64,000 nt of DNA from Methylomicrobium sp051061015. GTDB lineage: Bacteria > Pseudomonadota > Gammaproteobacteria > Methylococcales > Methylomonadaceae. Shown piece after piece: positions 55,801-64,000 of the stretch. Below the pieces are notes generated by a model that saw nothing but the letters and a program-made list of their open reading frames with translations, searched no databases and was not told where the DNA came from. A program made the position numbers and the translations under genes. How positions within the stretch are numbered: position 1 is the first letter of the stretch; each line of letters begins with the position of its first letter. Location of the stretch: assembly GCA_051061015.1 (NCBI GenBank), contig JBPFEG010000005.1, positions 124,001-188,000 on the forward strand, written 5' to 3'.

Positions 55801-56545
55801 GCTGGAGATGGGCTCGTCTTCGCGGCTGTGCGCGACCTGGAAGGTCGGCGACCCGTTAATCCTGATGGGCGTGACCGGTACGCCGACCGAAATCCCGACC
55901 GGGCAGACCGTACTGTTGATCGGCGGCGGACTCGGCAACGCGGTATTGTTCTCGATCGGCAAGGCGCTGCGGAACGCCGGCAACAAGGTGATCTATTTCG
56001 CGGGCTACAAATACCGGCGGGACATTTTCAAGGTCGAAGATATCGAAGCCGCTTCCGATGTAATCATCTGGTCGGTCGACAATACTCCAGGTGCCGAGGC
56101 ATTCCCGCCGACGCGTTCGCAGGATAAAACTTTTATCGGCAACATCCTCGAATGTATGGTCGCCTATGCGAAGGGCGAACTCGGCGAGCAGCCGATTCAG
56201 CTTTCCGATGTCGATCATCTGATCGTGATCGGTTCGGACCGGATGATGGCGGCGGTCAAGGATGCTCGCTTCAACGTGCTGAAGCCTTACCTGAACAAGG
56301 TGCAGCACGCGATCGGTTCGATCAATTCGCCGATGCAGTGCATGATGAAAGGTATCTGCGCGCAATGTTTGTGTAAGCATGTCGATGCAGAATCCGGCAA
56401 GGAATATTTTGTGTATTCCTGCTATAACCAGGACCAGGATCTGGACAAGGTCGATTTCCCGCATCTGAACGCACGTCTCAGGCAGAATACGGTACAGGAA
56501 AAGCTGTCGAACCTGTGGCTGGATTATTTGCTCGAAAAGCAATAA
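52853..56545 (+). CDS. large iron-sulfur flavoprotein, GltD-like plus PyrK/ferredoxin-reductase-like
   Basis: 1230 residues, cytoplasmic. Residues 1 to about 290 are helical and unassigned. Then come cysteine clusters like those of glutamate synthase small subunits (C300, C303, C311, C335, C367, C375, C378, C382), probably two [4Fe-4S] sites. An FAD/NAD(P)H domain follows with GLGPAG at 441-446 and a second dinucleotide fold GVIGGGLTA. From about 905 a ferredoxin-NADP reductase-like module (FEPGQFYRLQN, GGGLGNAVLF) ends with CMMKGICAQCLC (C1163-C1174) and C1190, like the PyrK [2Fe-2S] site. It looks like a one-chain electron-transfer enzyme; the substrate is unknown. A GTG six bases upstream could also start it. 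Confidence 0.85.
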   Translation: MDQNDFTLGIPGFTYPDLYDALRLNDLLETFDASVKRHDPELFEKFAAYRQCQGEGMAVEAVSDLLVKMGPYVGRFVAKLFGVEEEHQAQAAKIREEFDTIFAYKNDVVAKLNLVFKDQAIADWDVVGIKSRFELLIQAAFPEAVQDSDAERRVARAGGLIGQLSSHYKAVAKGKEGTYPNADSAVGKLRAQLAAHPEAAKQFVDIMEATDAASFVEGLMDLAQRWSYIAQQDPEISEHWLSFKFPEKRDFDNLVGHDIVDKSEFSVWMGELAHRRRRDGFKLTDPRFNERQALSEVDHCIYCHDRDTDSCSKGMRNKKTNTYKVDPLGVTTTGCPLEEKISEMHLVKRGGDNIGALAIIIVDNPMCPGTGHRICNDCMKGCIYQKTDPVNIPQIETNVLTDVLFMPYGFEIYSLLTRWNPLNVKRPVMKPYNGKNALVVGLGPAGYTMSHYLLNEGFGVAGIDGLKLEPLPAELTGTADRLPQPIVDFRDLYEDLDKRILAGFGGVAEYGITVRWDKNFLKVIYLTLLRRNTFRAYGGVRFGGTITIEDAWKMGFDHICIASGAGKPTIIDLKNNLLRGIRKASDFLMALQLTGAAKSSSLANLQVRLPAGVIGGGLTAIDTATELMAYYPVQVEKMLGRYETLASVYGEESVRKRYDQEETIILDEFLGHGRAIRAERERAAEAGEKPNFQPLVEGWGGVTLFYRKGMKDAPAYRQNHEEISEALEEGIALAEGMSPVSAIPDEYGHLQAVEFEKLEFEDGRWVSKKQKVIVPLRNLYVAAGTSPNTIYQSEYPDTFVMDKWFFQRYQPEWHDGNLELVPMHDEAAPKLGLPAPLTSYQKDGRFISFYGDNHPVYAGNVVKAMASAKNGYPYIAKLFEQELAELDPSLQTQREATLKQFFASLDEAFTATIVAINRLTPTIIEVIVKAPLAAKKFEPGQFYRLQNFEAYAPVKNDTVLAAEGLALTGAEVDKEKGTISLIALEMGSSSRLCATWKVGDPLILMGVTGTPTEIPTGQTVLLIGGGLGNAVLFSIGKALRNAGNKVIYFAGYKYRRDIFKVEDIEAASDVIIWSVDNTPGAEAFPPTRSQDKTFIGNILECMVAYAKGELGEQPIQLSDVDHLIVIGSDRMMAAVKDARFNVLKPYLNKVQHAIGSINSPMQCMMKGICAQCLCKHVDAESGKEYFVYSCYNQDQDLDKVDFPHLNARLRQNTVQEKLSNLWLDYLLEKQ

Positions 56546-56989
56546 ATCCTGTTTCGCGAAGTTAGGTTAGCGGATGGGCGAAGCGCTCGCCAAGCTCATC
56601 CTCTGAGTCCGCTGAGTATTCGCCTGAGGATCAAGGCGGGGACGGAGAACTTTTGAAAGTTTTTCGTGTCTCTAAACTATAATCGGCGGTTTATCAGTAC
56701 GGTATAGCGTAAACCAAACCAAACGCCTATCAAGAGGGTGTTTCTGTTTCTGCAATCGATTGTGAATAAAGGGATTTATGAACGGGAAAGTTTATCTTTA
56801 GCCCTGAAATAGCGTACGGACGGCTTGAAATTTGGCAAAGCAGTCGCCATTATTTTTTAAAACCCTTGGGGCTTGGCTGTTTGAGACGAATCGTTTCGAT
56901 GCCGAACACCGAATGTGGCAATTGAATTTATTTCCGATCTTTCCGGGAAAAGCCGCCGGGAAGTATCCTAATTTTTGAAGAGTGTAACT
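56546..56989. promoter_or_regulatory. intergenic region with promoter candidate
   Basis: TTGAAA at 56653-56658 and TATAAT at 56678-56683 with a 19-base spacer form a plausible sigma-70 promoter, about 300 bases before the PA3496-like gene. The stretch from 56690 to 56985 has no gene-length frame and would be a long leader or a small RNA. Confidence 0.4.
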
Positions 56990-57211
56990 ATGGCAAGAAC
57001 TTCCGCAAAACTGGTGAATAAACCCGACGAATCGATGAGTCAGATAGATCATGAGGACGATGTTTTCGAGGATGTTGAATTTACGGCACTCGATACGAGC
57101 GCAGGTAATACAATTAAACGCGATGCGCGTCGAAAAATTGAGATTTATTGGGAAAAAAAGCGCCTCAGAGAGCAGTTCGGCGATCTCGATGAAGCTGAAC
57201 TAGGGTTTTAA
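56990..57211 (+). CDS. small PA3496-family protein
   Basis: 73 residues, no signal peptide. The C-terminal part, RDARRKIEIYWEKKRLREQFGD, matches the conserved block of the PA3496 family, annotated as putative envelope integrity proteins; the biochemical role is unknown. I start at ATG 56990; a TTG five codons upstream is also open. The N-terminal half is acidic and probably disordered. Confidence 0.75.
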   Translation: MARTSAKLVNKPDESMSQIDHEDDVFEDVEFTALDTSAGNTIKRDARRKIEIYWEKKRLREQFGDLDEAELGF

Positions 57212-57230
57212 TTCGATATCTTCATTCTTC

Positions 57231-57253
57231 GGGGCGATGAAAGTCGTCGCCCC
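57231..57253. terminator. hairpin between convergent genes
   Basis: GGGGCGA (57231-57237) pairs with TCGCCCC (57247-57253). It lies between the ends of the PA3496-like gene and grxC. T runs are weak on both sides. Confidence 0.45.
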
Positions 57254-57274
57254 TCCTCTCAAGCTTACTAACGT

Positions 57275-57529
57275 TCATTTCCCTAATAACGGATCCAGTT
57301 GGTTCAGCTGATCCAGCGCATACAAATCCTCGAAACCGCCGATGTGGTGGTCCCCGATAAAAATCTGTGGAACGGTGCGCCGTTTCGTTTTGATCATCAT
57401 TTCTTCCCGTAAACCGGGTTCCGCGTCGACATTGATTTCCGTGTAACTGACGCCTTTTCTGTCTAGCAAGCGTTTTGCCATGATGCAGTAAGGGCATATT
57501 TTGGTCGTATAAATGATGATGTTCGGCAT
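57275..57529 (-). CDS. grxC: glutaredoxin 3
   Basis: Glutathione-dependent thiol reductase of 84 residues. Active site CPYC at C12-C15, with the glutathione-binding TVPQIF and GGFEDL segments of class I glutaredoxins. 38 bases after topA on the same strand. Confidence 0.95.
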   Translation of the reverse strand: MPNIIIYTTKICPYCIMAKRLLDRKGVSYTEINVDAEPGLREEMMIKTKRRTVPQIFIGDHHIGGFEDLYALDQLNQLDPLLGK

Positions 57530-57567
57530 AAATTCAGCTTAGGTATCGGGCATCAACCCAATATCTG

Positions 57568-59895
57568 TCAGGCGCCTACTTCTTTAGGCCCTTGCGCGTC
57601 GGCTGGATCGCCTTCGTAAGGTGTTGCATAGCTGCATTCCTTTTGCGGGCAGACTTTTTCGACGCCGCGCCGCTTCGTTTCCTTAATGGTCAATACCGGC
57701 CAGTTGCAATCGGGGCAGCTTTCCTTCAACGGCGCGTTCCAAAGCGCATAGTCGCATTTTGGGTATTCCGAGCAGGAATAAAAAATCTTGTTGCTGCGTG
57801 ATTTGCGTTTCAGGATGCTGCCTTTTTTACATTTCGGGCACGCGACCTCGGTATCGAGCGGCTTTTCTAAAGGTTCGATATGGCGGCATTTAGGGTAGGC
57901 GCTGCAGCCGATGAATTTGCCGTAGCGCCCTGACTTCAGTACCAGCGGAGAGGCGCATTTAGGGCATGTCCGTCCTTCAACGACTTCCGGTTCCGCTGTT
58001 TCGTTTTGATCGTCGTTCAGATTGCGGGTATAAGAACAGCCTGGATAATTGGTGCAGCCGATGAAGCGCCCATTGCGGCCCAGACGGATCGACAACGGGC
58101 TGCCGCATTCGGGGCAGTTTTCATCGAGCGCTTCCTGGGTCACGTCCTTGCGCTGCACGTTTTCGTCTTTCTCTTGGATCAACGTGTTGAAAGGGTTCCA
58201 GAACTCGCTCATCAGCGGAATCCAGTCTTTTTCGCCGCGCGACACCGCATCGAGATCGTCTTCGAGCTTCGCGGTGAAGTCGTAATCGACATACTTCGTG
58301 AAATGCTCGGTCAAAAACTTGTTCACGATCCGGCCGACGTCGGTCGGATGGAAGCGTTTGTTTTCGAGGGTTGCATAATCGCGGTTCTGCAGGGTCGAAA
58401 TGATCGAAGCATAGGTCGAAGGCCGGCCGATGCCATGTTCTTCGAGTGTTTTGACCAAACTCGCCTCGCTGTAGCGCGGAGGCGGTTCGGTGAAATGCTG
58501 CGCGTTGACGATGTCGTTCAGTGGCACCGGCCGGCCTTCCGTAAGCGGAGGCAGAAAACTTTCCTTGTCCTCGCTATCGCTGGAATCGTCCTTGCCTTCC
58601 AGATAAACCGCCATGAAGCCTGGCGAGGCGATCGTCGAGCCGGTAGCCCTGAATACATGCTGTTGCTGTTCGCCGCAGGTCAGATCGACCGCGATCATGT
58701 TGATCGTCGCCTGGATCATCTGGCAGGCAATCGTGCGTTTCCAGATCAGGTCGTAAAGCTTGAATTGTTCCGCGCTGAGATGATTTTTGAGTTGGTTAGG
58801 GTGATAGCGGGGGTAAGTCGGCCGGATCGCTTCATGCGCTTCCTGCGCATTTTTCGACTTGGTCTTAAACACGCGCGGTTCTTTCGGCACGTTTTCAGGA
58901 CCATAATTTTCGGCGATCATCTCGCGCATTTCGGCGACCGCCTCGACCGACAGGTTGACTGAGTCGGTACGCATGTAGGTGATTAAGCCGGCCGTTTCGC
59001 CACCGATATCGATGCCTTCGTACAACTGCTGGGCGACCATCATGGTACGCTTGGTCGTAAAGCCGAGCTTCCGCGCAGCTTCCTGCTGCAGAGTCGAAGT
59101 CGTGAACGGGGGCGCGGGGTTGCGTTTCTGTTGCTTCTTTTCAAGCTTGGAGACGATCAGGCGGCCGTCCGCCGCTTCTAATAAAGTTTGCCGGGCTTGT
59201 TCGGCAGTTTTCTGATCGGTGATGCTGAACTGATTCAGTTTTTCGCCAGCCAGATGCGTCAGCTTGGCCTTGAAGCTTTGTTCATCGGCGGTCAACAGCG
59301 CGTCAATCGTCCAGTATTCCCGGCTTTTGAACGCTTCGATTTCCATTTCGCGCTCGACGATCATCCGCAGCGCAGGACTCTGCACCCGGCCGGCGGACAA
59401 ACCGCGGCGGATCTTCTTCCAGAGCAAGGGCGACAGTTTGAAACCGACCAGATAATCGAGCGCCCGGCGTGCCTGTTGTGCATTGATCAGATTCGTCGCC
59501 AGTTCGGACGGATGTGCGATGGCCTCGGTGACGGCTTTTTTAGTGATTTCGTGAAAGACAACACGATGTACCGTTTTATTTTTTAGTGCTTTTTTTTCGT
59601 TTAACAGCTCATAGAGATGCCAAGAGATCGCTTCGCCTTCGCGGTCGGGGTCAGTCGCGAGATATAGCGCGTCAGCGTCTTTAAGCGCCTTGCCGATCGC
59701 CTGGACATGCCGCAGATTACGCTCGATTACCTCATATTTCATCGCGAAATGATGATCGGGATCGACCGCACCTTCCTTCGGAATCAAATCACGGACATGT
59801 CCATAGGACGCCAACACCTGAAAATCCTTGCCCAGGTATTTTTCGATGGTTTTGGCCTTGGCGGGAGACTCGACGATAACAAGATTTTTGCTCAT
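57568..59895 (-). CDS. topA: DNA topoisomerase I
   Basis: Type IA enzyme that relaxes negative supercoils. 775 residues: Toprim domain with TDPDREGE (81-88), active-site tyrosine Y307 in ITYMRTDS, and a C-terminal region with four zinc-ribbon repeats (each CPxC followed by a second cysteine pair). The E. coli enzyme has three zinc ribbons plus two other repeats, so the tail is slightly different. Confidence 0.97.
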   Translation of the reverse strand: MSKNLVIVESPAKAKTIEKYLGKDFQVLASYGHVRDLIPKEGAVDPDHHFAMKYEVIERNLRHVQAIGKALKDADALYLATDPDREGEAISWHLYELLNEKKALKNKTVHRVVFHEITKKAVTEAIAHPSELATNLINAQQARRALDYLVGFKLSPLLWKKIRRGLSAGRVQSPALRMIVEREMEIEAFKSREYWTIDALLTADEQSFKAKLTHLAGEKLNQFSITDQKTAEQARQTLLEAADGRLIVSKLEKKQQKRNPAPPFTTSTLQQEAARKLGFTTKRTMMVAQQLYEGIDIGGETAGLITYMRTDSVNLSVEAVAEMREMIAENYGPENVPKEPRVFKTKSKNAQEAHEAIRPTYPRYHPNQLKNHLSAEQFKLYDLIWKRTIACQMIQATINMIAVDLTCGEQQQHVFRATGSTIASPGFMAVYLEGKDDSSDSEDKESFLPPLTEGRPVPLNDIVNAQHFTEPPPRYSEASLVKTLEEHGIGRPSTYASIISTLQNRDYATLENKRFHPTDVGRIVNKFLTEHFTKYVDYDFTAKLEDDLDAVSRGEKDWIPLMSEFWNPFNTLIQEKDENVQRKDVTQEALDENCPECGSPLSIRLGRNGRFIGCTNYPGCSYTRNLNDDQNETAEPEVVEGRTCPKCASPLVLKSGRYGKFIGCSAYPKCRHIEPLEKPLDTEVACPKCKKGSILKRKSRSNKIFYSCSEYPKCDYALWNAPLKESCPDCNWPVLTIKETKRRGVEKVCPQKECSYATPYEGDPADAQGPKEVGA

Positions 59896-59992
59896 TTATC
59901 CTTAATAATAAGGTTCAAGATACAGTGCTCAAGATCCAAGGAGGAAATGGGCTGATGAGTCGCCCTGAACCTTGTACCCTGCGCCTCAGTGA

Positions 59993-60460
59993 TTAATGCA
60001 AATAGGTGGGGATCAGATCGTAAACGAAATCTTCCATGCGGGAAAATGCGATTTCCTGATCGGGTTGGCTCAAGAGTACCATCAGCACGATCCATTTGAG
60101 TTTTTCGACCGAAATTTCCTCATTTTCGAGCGCCATCGCACGATCGATTACGATCTCGCGATTGGCGGAGCTCAGAATGCCTTTCTGCTCCAGGAACAGA
60201 ATCAGATCGAGGCAGTCGGTGCTCAGCTTGGCTTTTTCCTCGGCGCAGAAGATCCGGAATGCCGGGGCGATGGTCGGTGAAATCGCACCCTGCAAGCTCA
60301 GCGACTCCAACCAGTCGAACGCTTTGCTGACTTCGATTTGTTCAAACCCGGCTTCCAGCAATTCGGTTCTGATGATATCACTGTCAGGGAGTATTTCAAT
60401 TTCACCCTCCATGTAGTTTTCAAAAAGGTACATCAGAACATCAAATATATTTTCTTTCAT
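59993..60460 (-). CDS. smg: Smg/DUF494 family protein
   Basis: 155 residues beginning MKENIFDVLMYLFENYM, the standard Smg start. Acidic, all-helical, no known enzymatic activity. Position between dprA and topA is the conserved dprA-smg-topA order. Confidence 0.92.
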   Translation of the reverse strand: MKENIFDVLMYLFENYMEGEIEILPDSDIIRTELLEAGFEQIEVSKAFDWLESLSLQGAISPTIAPAFRIFCAEEKAKLSTDCLDLILFLEQKGILSSANREIVIDRAMALENEEISVEKLKWIVLMVLLSQPDQEIAFSRMEDFVYDLIPTYLH

Positions 60461-60475
60461 AGCGCTCGCCAGAGA

Positions 60476-61606
60476 TTATTTAATTCGGGTATAACAGCCA
60501 CCCGCGACAGCTGAAATGTAACCGTTCAGTTCCAGGATCAGCAGCATTGAGGCGATCATTTCGACCGACTTTCCGGTTTTTTCGACCAGATTATCGATAG
60601 ATGTGGGGCCATACATGACAAGATTCAATAATGTTTGCTGCTCCAGGTCAAGCATTGATTGTTCGTGAGTCGGCGTGTAAATTGTATCTTCTTGATAATA
60701 TTGACCTAATTCTTCAAGAATATCCTGTTCTGTTTCGACAAGTTTGGCGCCTTCGCGGATCAGGGCATTGCAGCCGCGCGCCAACGGATTATGAATCGAG
60801 CCGGGAATCGCGAAGACCTCGCGGTTTTGCTCCAGCGCCAGCCGGGCCGTGATTAGCGAGCCGCTTTCCTTGGCGGCTTCGACAACCAGCAGACCCCTGC
60901 TCAAGCCGCTGATGATCCGGTTGCGGCGCGGGAAGTGGTGGGCCTTGGCCGGAGTGCCCGGCGGCAGTTCGGTCACGATGGTGCCTTGCTCGACGATGCG
61001 CATGGCCAGCTTTTTGTTTGTGGCGGGATAAATGCGGTCGGGTCCGGTACCGGTCACCGCCACGGTCAGTCCTTGCCCGTGCAGCGCGCCCTCATGACCG
61101 GCCGCATCGATGCCCAGAGCAAGCCCGCTGGAAATCACAAACCCGTGTGCGCTCAATGCTTTGGCGAATTGAAAGGCGGTTTCCCGGCCTAATGTGGAAG
61201 GGTTGCGGCTGCCGACGATCGCAATTTGCGGGCGGGACAGCAAATCCGGATTGCCGCGCACGAACAGCACCGGCGGCGGATCGGCAATCTGCTTCAATTG
61301 CCCGGGATAAGCGGGATCTTCAAGCGTGAGGATATATTGATCGGGTTCTCTCGACCAGGCCAGGTCGGTTTCGATCAGTTGCCAATCGGGATTTCTGATC
61401 ACTTCGATTGCGGCGGGATTTAGCCCCAGGGAAGCCAGAGCGGAGGACGATTCGAAAAACAATTGCGCCGGAGAGTGGGTTTCCAGCAGATTCCCAAAAG
61501 TTCTGCTGCCGACTCCCGGCGCGCGGAGCAGCGCCAGCCAGTATGAAAGATCGCAGGAGGGATGTGGCGTAGGATTACTCCGGAGTTTGAACTTTGTCGA
61601 GGACAT
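60476..61606 (-). CDS. dprA: DNA-processing protein DprA
   Basis: Loads RecA on incoming single-stranded DNA in natural transformation. 376 residues: N-terminal SAM-like helical part, Rossmann-like DprA domain (GSRNPSTLGRETAFQFAKAL, then SGLALGIDAAGHEGAL), and a C-terminal winged helix. The start overlaps the LysM gene by 32 bases. Confidence 0.94.
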   Translation of the reverse strand: MSSTKFKLRSNPTPHPSCDLSYWLALLRAPGVGSRTFGNLLETHSPAQLFFESSSALASLGLNPAAIEVIRNPDWQLIETDLAWSREPDQYILTLEDPAYPGQLKQIADPPPVLFVRGNPDLLSRPQIAIVGSRNPSTLGRETAFQFAKALSAHGFVISSGLALGIDAAGHEGALHGQGLTVAVTGTGPDRIYPATNKKLAMRIVEQGTIVTELPPGTPAKAHHFPRRNRIISGLSRGLLVVEAAKESGSLITARLALEQNREVFAIPGSIHNPLARGCNALIREGAKLVETEQDILEELGQYYQEDTIYTPTHEQSMLDLEQQTLLNLVMYGPTSIDNLVEKTGKSVEMIASMLLILELNGYISAVAGGCYTRIK

Positions 61607-62693
61607 GAATATCTTTTTGCGCCTGCATCACCAGCGCATAACTGACCCGCTCGAACGGTCGAAAGATCATCAGCTTGCCGGCATACTCATCAGGCATCTG
61701 CACTTCGTCGTTGTTGATCGGACTGTAAGTATCTCGCGCGATTTTGCCGCGCTGATAAATATCCAGTTCGTGACCAGTTTTAAGGCCGTCGGAAATGCCT
61801 TTGTCGATCACGACGACATTATACCGGCCCACCTGCGTAACGCCATCGAGTACGCCGATGATATTGCCCTTGATGCTTTCCTCAGGTGGTGTTGGAAAAT
61901 AATTCAGCACTACGTCCTCTTCGCTGGTCGGCAGAATCCGGTCGCCGACACGGATTTCGCTTTTCGACTGGGTAATTGTGAGTGTTGCAGGGTCTCCAGG
62001 TTCCTGCAGCGTCAGATCCGCGATATAAGTGGCTTCGTACCCCAGTACTTCCTGAGTGGTTGGATTTTTGAGGGTTTCACCTTCACGGTAAACGGCGTAA
62101 CTCAGAGTATCGGGCTGGTCGATTGCACGGACATAAACTTTGTCCCCAGTGCCGGCAATCAGATGTTCTCCGGCCAGATCCACTATATAGGGTGCGTTAT
62201 TCAATTCATTTTGGCCGAGTACGCGCGGCAGGGACAGATATTTCTGGATCGCGTCTACCGGGATCAATTGCACGGCCTTCGCGGTAGGCGATTCGCGTAT
62301 GCAGGGTTGCAATTTGCCTTCCGCCGACGTCGCAAAACTGGTGCGTCCGCTTTTGATGTCGGCTTCACTGAGTACGCAAGGCCTTGTTGAGGGAGAAACC
62401 GCAGTTGCTTCGGTCGGAGAAAAGCTCAACCGCGGCTGGCCGTTTACCATTGTAAAATAGACGGTATCACCGGGATAGATCAGGTGGGGGTTTTTGATCT
62501 GATTATTATAACTCCACAATTTAGGCCATTGCCCCGGGTTCTTTAAAAACTTTCCGGAAATATCCCACAGAGTGTCTCCTTCAACAACCGTATAACGTTC
62601 AGGATGGGACGGATTTAATTTGATTTCTTCAGCCAGTAGCGGAGAGCAACACAACATTGGAACTATAAAGCCGAGAATTGTTCGAAAAGCCAT
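61575..62693 (-). CDS. secreted LysM-domain protein
   Basis: 372 residues: signal peptide (about 1-21, ending LLAEE), then a LysM domain (about 33-82; YTVVEGDTLWDISGKFL), then about 290 residues with no named domain. Genes like this sit beside dprA and diverge from def-fmt in many gammaproteobacteria. It probably binds peptidoglycan. Confidence 0.9.
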   Translation of the reverse strand: MAFRTILGFIVPMLCCSPLLAEEIKLNPSHPERYTVVEGDTLWDISGKFLKNPGQWPKLWSYNNQIKNPHLIYPGDTVYFTMVNGQPRLSFSPTEATAVSPSTRPCVLSEADIKSGRTSFATSAEGKLQPCIRESPTAKAVQLIPVDAIQKYLSLPRVLGQNELNNAPYIVDLAGEHLIAGTGDKVYVRAIDQPDTLSYAVYREGETLKNPTTQEVLGYEATYIADLTLQEPGDPATLTITQSKSEIRVGDRILPTSEEDVVLNYFPTPPEESIKGNIIGVLDGVTQVGRYNVVVIDKGISDGLKTGHELDIYQRGKIARDTYSPINNDEVQMPDEYAGKLMIFRPFERVSYALVMQAQKDIHVLDKVQTPE

Positions 62694-62791
62694 AAAAAAC
62701 CTGCTAAGTGGTTTAAACTGTCTGATTTTAAAGTTTAGATGAATTCATATAGAATTCCAGTATTGAATAGTTATCAAATGTGGAGAGTTCG

Positions 62792-63304
62792 TTGAGTATT
62801 TTAACCATTCTGGAATTTCCGGATGAGAGGTTGCGCAAAAAAGCTGAAAAAGTTCAGTCGGTCGATGATTCAATTCGAGAACTGGTCGATGATATGTTCG
62901 AAACAATGTACGAATCGCGGGGAGTCGGGCTGGCCGCGACGCAGGTGAATGTGCACCAGCGGGTGATCGTGATGGATGTCAGTGAGGAAAAAAATGAGCC
63001 GCTCTGTCTGATCAATCCGGAAATCGTCGAGAAAGACGGTGTCGAAGAATCCGAGGAAGGGTGCCTGTCTGTGCCCGGTTTTTTTGAGAAAGTTCGGCGG
63101 GCTGAACATGTCCGGGTCAAAGCCTTAAACCGCAACGGCCAGCCTTTCGAACTGGAAGCGAGAGATTTACTGGCGGTTTGCGTTCAGCATGAAATGGACC
63201 ACCTGGACGGGAAGCTGTTCGTCGATTATCTTTCCCCTTTGAAACGTCAGCGCATCAAAAAGAAGCTCGAAAAAATACATAAGATGGAAACCAGTAAAGC
63301 ATGA
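62792..63304 (+). CDS. def: peptide deformylase
   Basis: Removes the formyl group from new N-terminal methionines. 170 residues with the three motifs GVGLAATQV (44-52), EGCLSVP (C91) and QHEMDHLDG (H133, E134, H137). I start at TTG 62792 with GGAG about eight bases before, giving MSILTILEFPDERLR, aligned with the family start. A GTG four codons upstream is the other choice. fmt follows with an ATGA overlap. Confidence 0.96.
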   Translation: MSILTILEFPDERLRKKAEKVQSVDDSIRELVDDMFETMYESRGVGLAATQVNVHQRVIVMDVSEEKNEPLCLINPEIVEKDGVEESEEGCLSVPGFFEKVRRAEHVRVKALNRNGQPFELEARDLLAVCVQHEMDHLDGKLFVDYLSPLKRQRIKKKLEKIHKMETSKA

Positions 63305-64000
63305 GGATTATTTTTGCCGGAACGCCAGAATTTGCGGTGCCGACCCTAAAGATGCTGCTGGCTTCCGGGCACGAGATTTGTGCCGTTTATACACAGCCGG
63401 ACCGACCTGCAGGGCGCGGCCGTAAAATTCAGTTAAGCCCGGTCAAGGAGGTCGCGCTGGCCGCCGGCATTCCGGTACTGCAGCCTGATTCGCTGAAATC
63501 GGCCGAAGCGGTCAGTCAGCTTGCCGATTTTAAACCCGATCTGATGGTAGTCGTCGCGTATGGAATGATTTTGCCCCAGGCGGTGCTGGATGTGCCTAAA
63601 TGCGGTTCCCTGAACGTTCATGCCTCCCTGTTGCCGCGCTGGCGCGGCGCCGCGCCGATTCAGCGCGCCTTGATGGCTGGCGATCCCGAAACCGGAGTCA
63701 CGATCATGCGCATTGTTTTGAAGCTGGACGCCGGCGACATGCTGCATAAAGAAGTTATTGCGGTCGGTGCGGAAGACACGGCCGGCGAGCTGCATGATAA
63801 ATTGGCCGCCCTGGGGCCGATCGGCCTTGAAAAAGTATTGCGGCAGATTGAGTCGGGTACGGTTCGGGCCGAACCGCAGGATGAAGCCTTGGTGACTTAT
63901 GCCGCCAAGCTGGAAAAAAACGAAGCCTTCCTCGACTGGTCGAAACCGGCGGGCGAACTGGACCGGCAGGTACGTGGACTGAACCCTTGGCCGGTCGCCC
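63301..64000 (+). CDS. fmt: methionyl-tRNA formyltransferase (3' end outside window)
   Basis: Formylates initiator Met-tRNA. The first 233 codons are present. N-terminal formyl-transferase domain with FAGTPEFAVPTL and the catalytic block SLNVHASLLPRWRGAAPIQ (N105, H107) followed by D143 in KLDAGDM. Its ATG overlaps the def stop (ATGA). The frame remains open at the window edge. Confidence 0.96.
   Translation, partial: MRIIFAGTPEFAVPTLKMLLASGHEICAVYTQPDRPAGRGRKIQLSPVKEVALAAGIPVLQPDSLKSAEAVSQLADFKPDLMVVVAYGMILPQAVLDVPKCGSLNVHASLLPRWRGAAPIQRALMAGDPETGVTIMRIVLKLDAGDMLHKEVIAVGAEDTAGELHDKLAALGPIGLEKVLRQIESGTVRAEPQDEALVTYAAKLEKNEAFLDWSKPAGELDRQVRGLNPWPVA

Overview
This window reads as ordinary chromosome of a Gammaproteobacterium. 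The signs are the mlaFED-mlaB-murA, kdsD-kdsC-lptCAB-rpoN-hpf-rapZ, rib/nusB/thiL/pgpA and topA-smg-dprA-lysM//def-fmt blocks, EF-P with both beta-lysylation enzymes, and an rne gene with a long leader. The mix fits a methanotroph-type lineage (Methylococcales). That is inference, because no methane or methanol oxidation gene lies here. There are no rRNA or tRNA genes, CRISPR arrays or intact insertion sequences.

Layout. 0-3.7 kb: accessory segment with the end of a membrane diguanylate cyclase, an AT-rich class I terpene synthase, and 0.5 kb of non-coding sequence. 3.7-8.7 kb (minus): rnhB, lpxA, fabZ, skp and bamA; lpxD and lpxB are not in their usual slots. 8.7-11.5 kb: epmA and efp (minus) facing epmB (plus), a complete EF-P modification set. 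11.5-16.3 kb (minus): secreted DUF4331 protein, secreted DUF4198 protein, HupE/UreJ-like membrane protein and cobB, a possible cobalt/nickel handling group. 16.3-17.1 kb: gene-poor, with an antitoxin relic. 17.1-19.1 kb: thiC with its TPP riboswitch. 19.2-19.35 kb: palindromic repeat. 19.4-25.0 kb (minus): mlaF-mlaE-mlaD-mlaB-murA-hisG-hisD.

25.3-31.4 kb (plus): Kdo synthesis, LPS export and sigma-54 region. 31.4-36.0 kb (minus): Mut7-C protein, response regulator, PepSY protein, SppA, HAD phosphatase and rluC. 36.5-38.7 kb: rne. 39.1-46.0 kb: aldehyde dehydrogenase, secreted FG-GAP/PKD protein, deaminase, beta-CASP metallohydrolase and glycerophosphodiesterase. 46.1-52.2 kb (minus): nrdR-ribD-ribE-ribBX-ribH-nusB-thiL-pgpA. 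52.2-52.85 kb: AT-rich intergenic region with a perfect inverted pair of DnaA boxes. 52.9-56.5 kb: a 1230-residue iron-sulfur flavoprotein. 56.9-64.0 kb: PA3496-like protein, grxC, topA, smg, dprA, LysM protein, def and the start of fmt.

The main functional themes are outer-membrane biogenesis (BamA, Skp, LpxA, FabZ, Kdo, Lpt, Mla, MurA), cofactor synthesis (thiamine, riboflavin, cobalamin) and translation or RNA upkeep. The items most worth a second look are the terpene synthase, the DUF4331/DUF4198/HupE/cobB group, the giant flavoprotein and the origin-like DnaA-box region.
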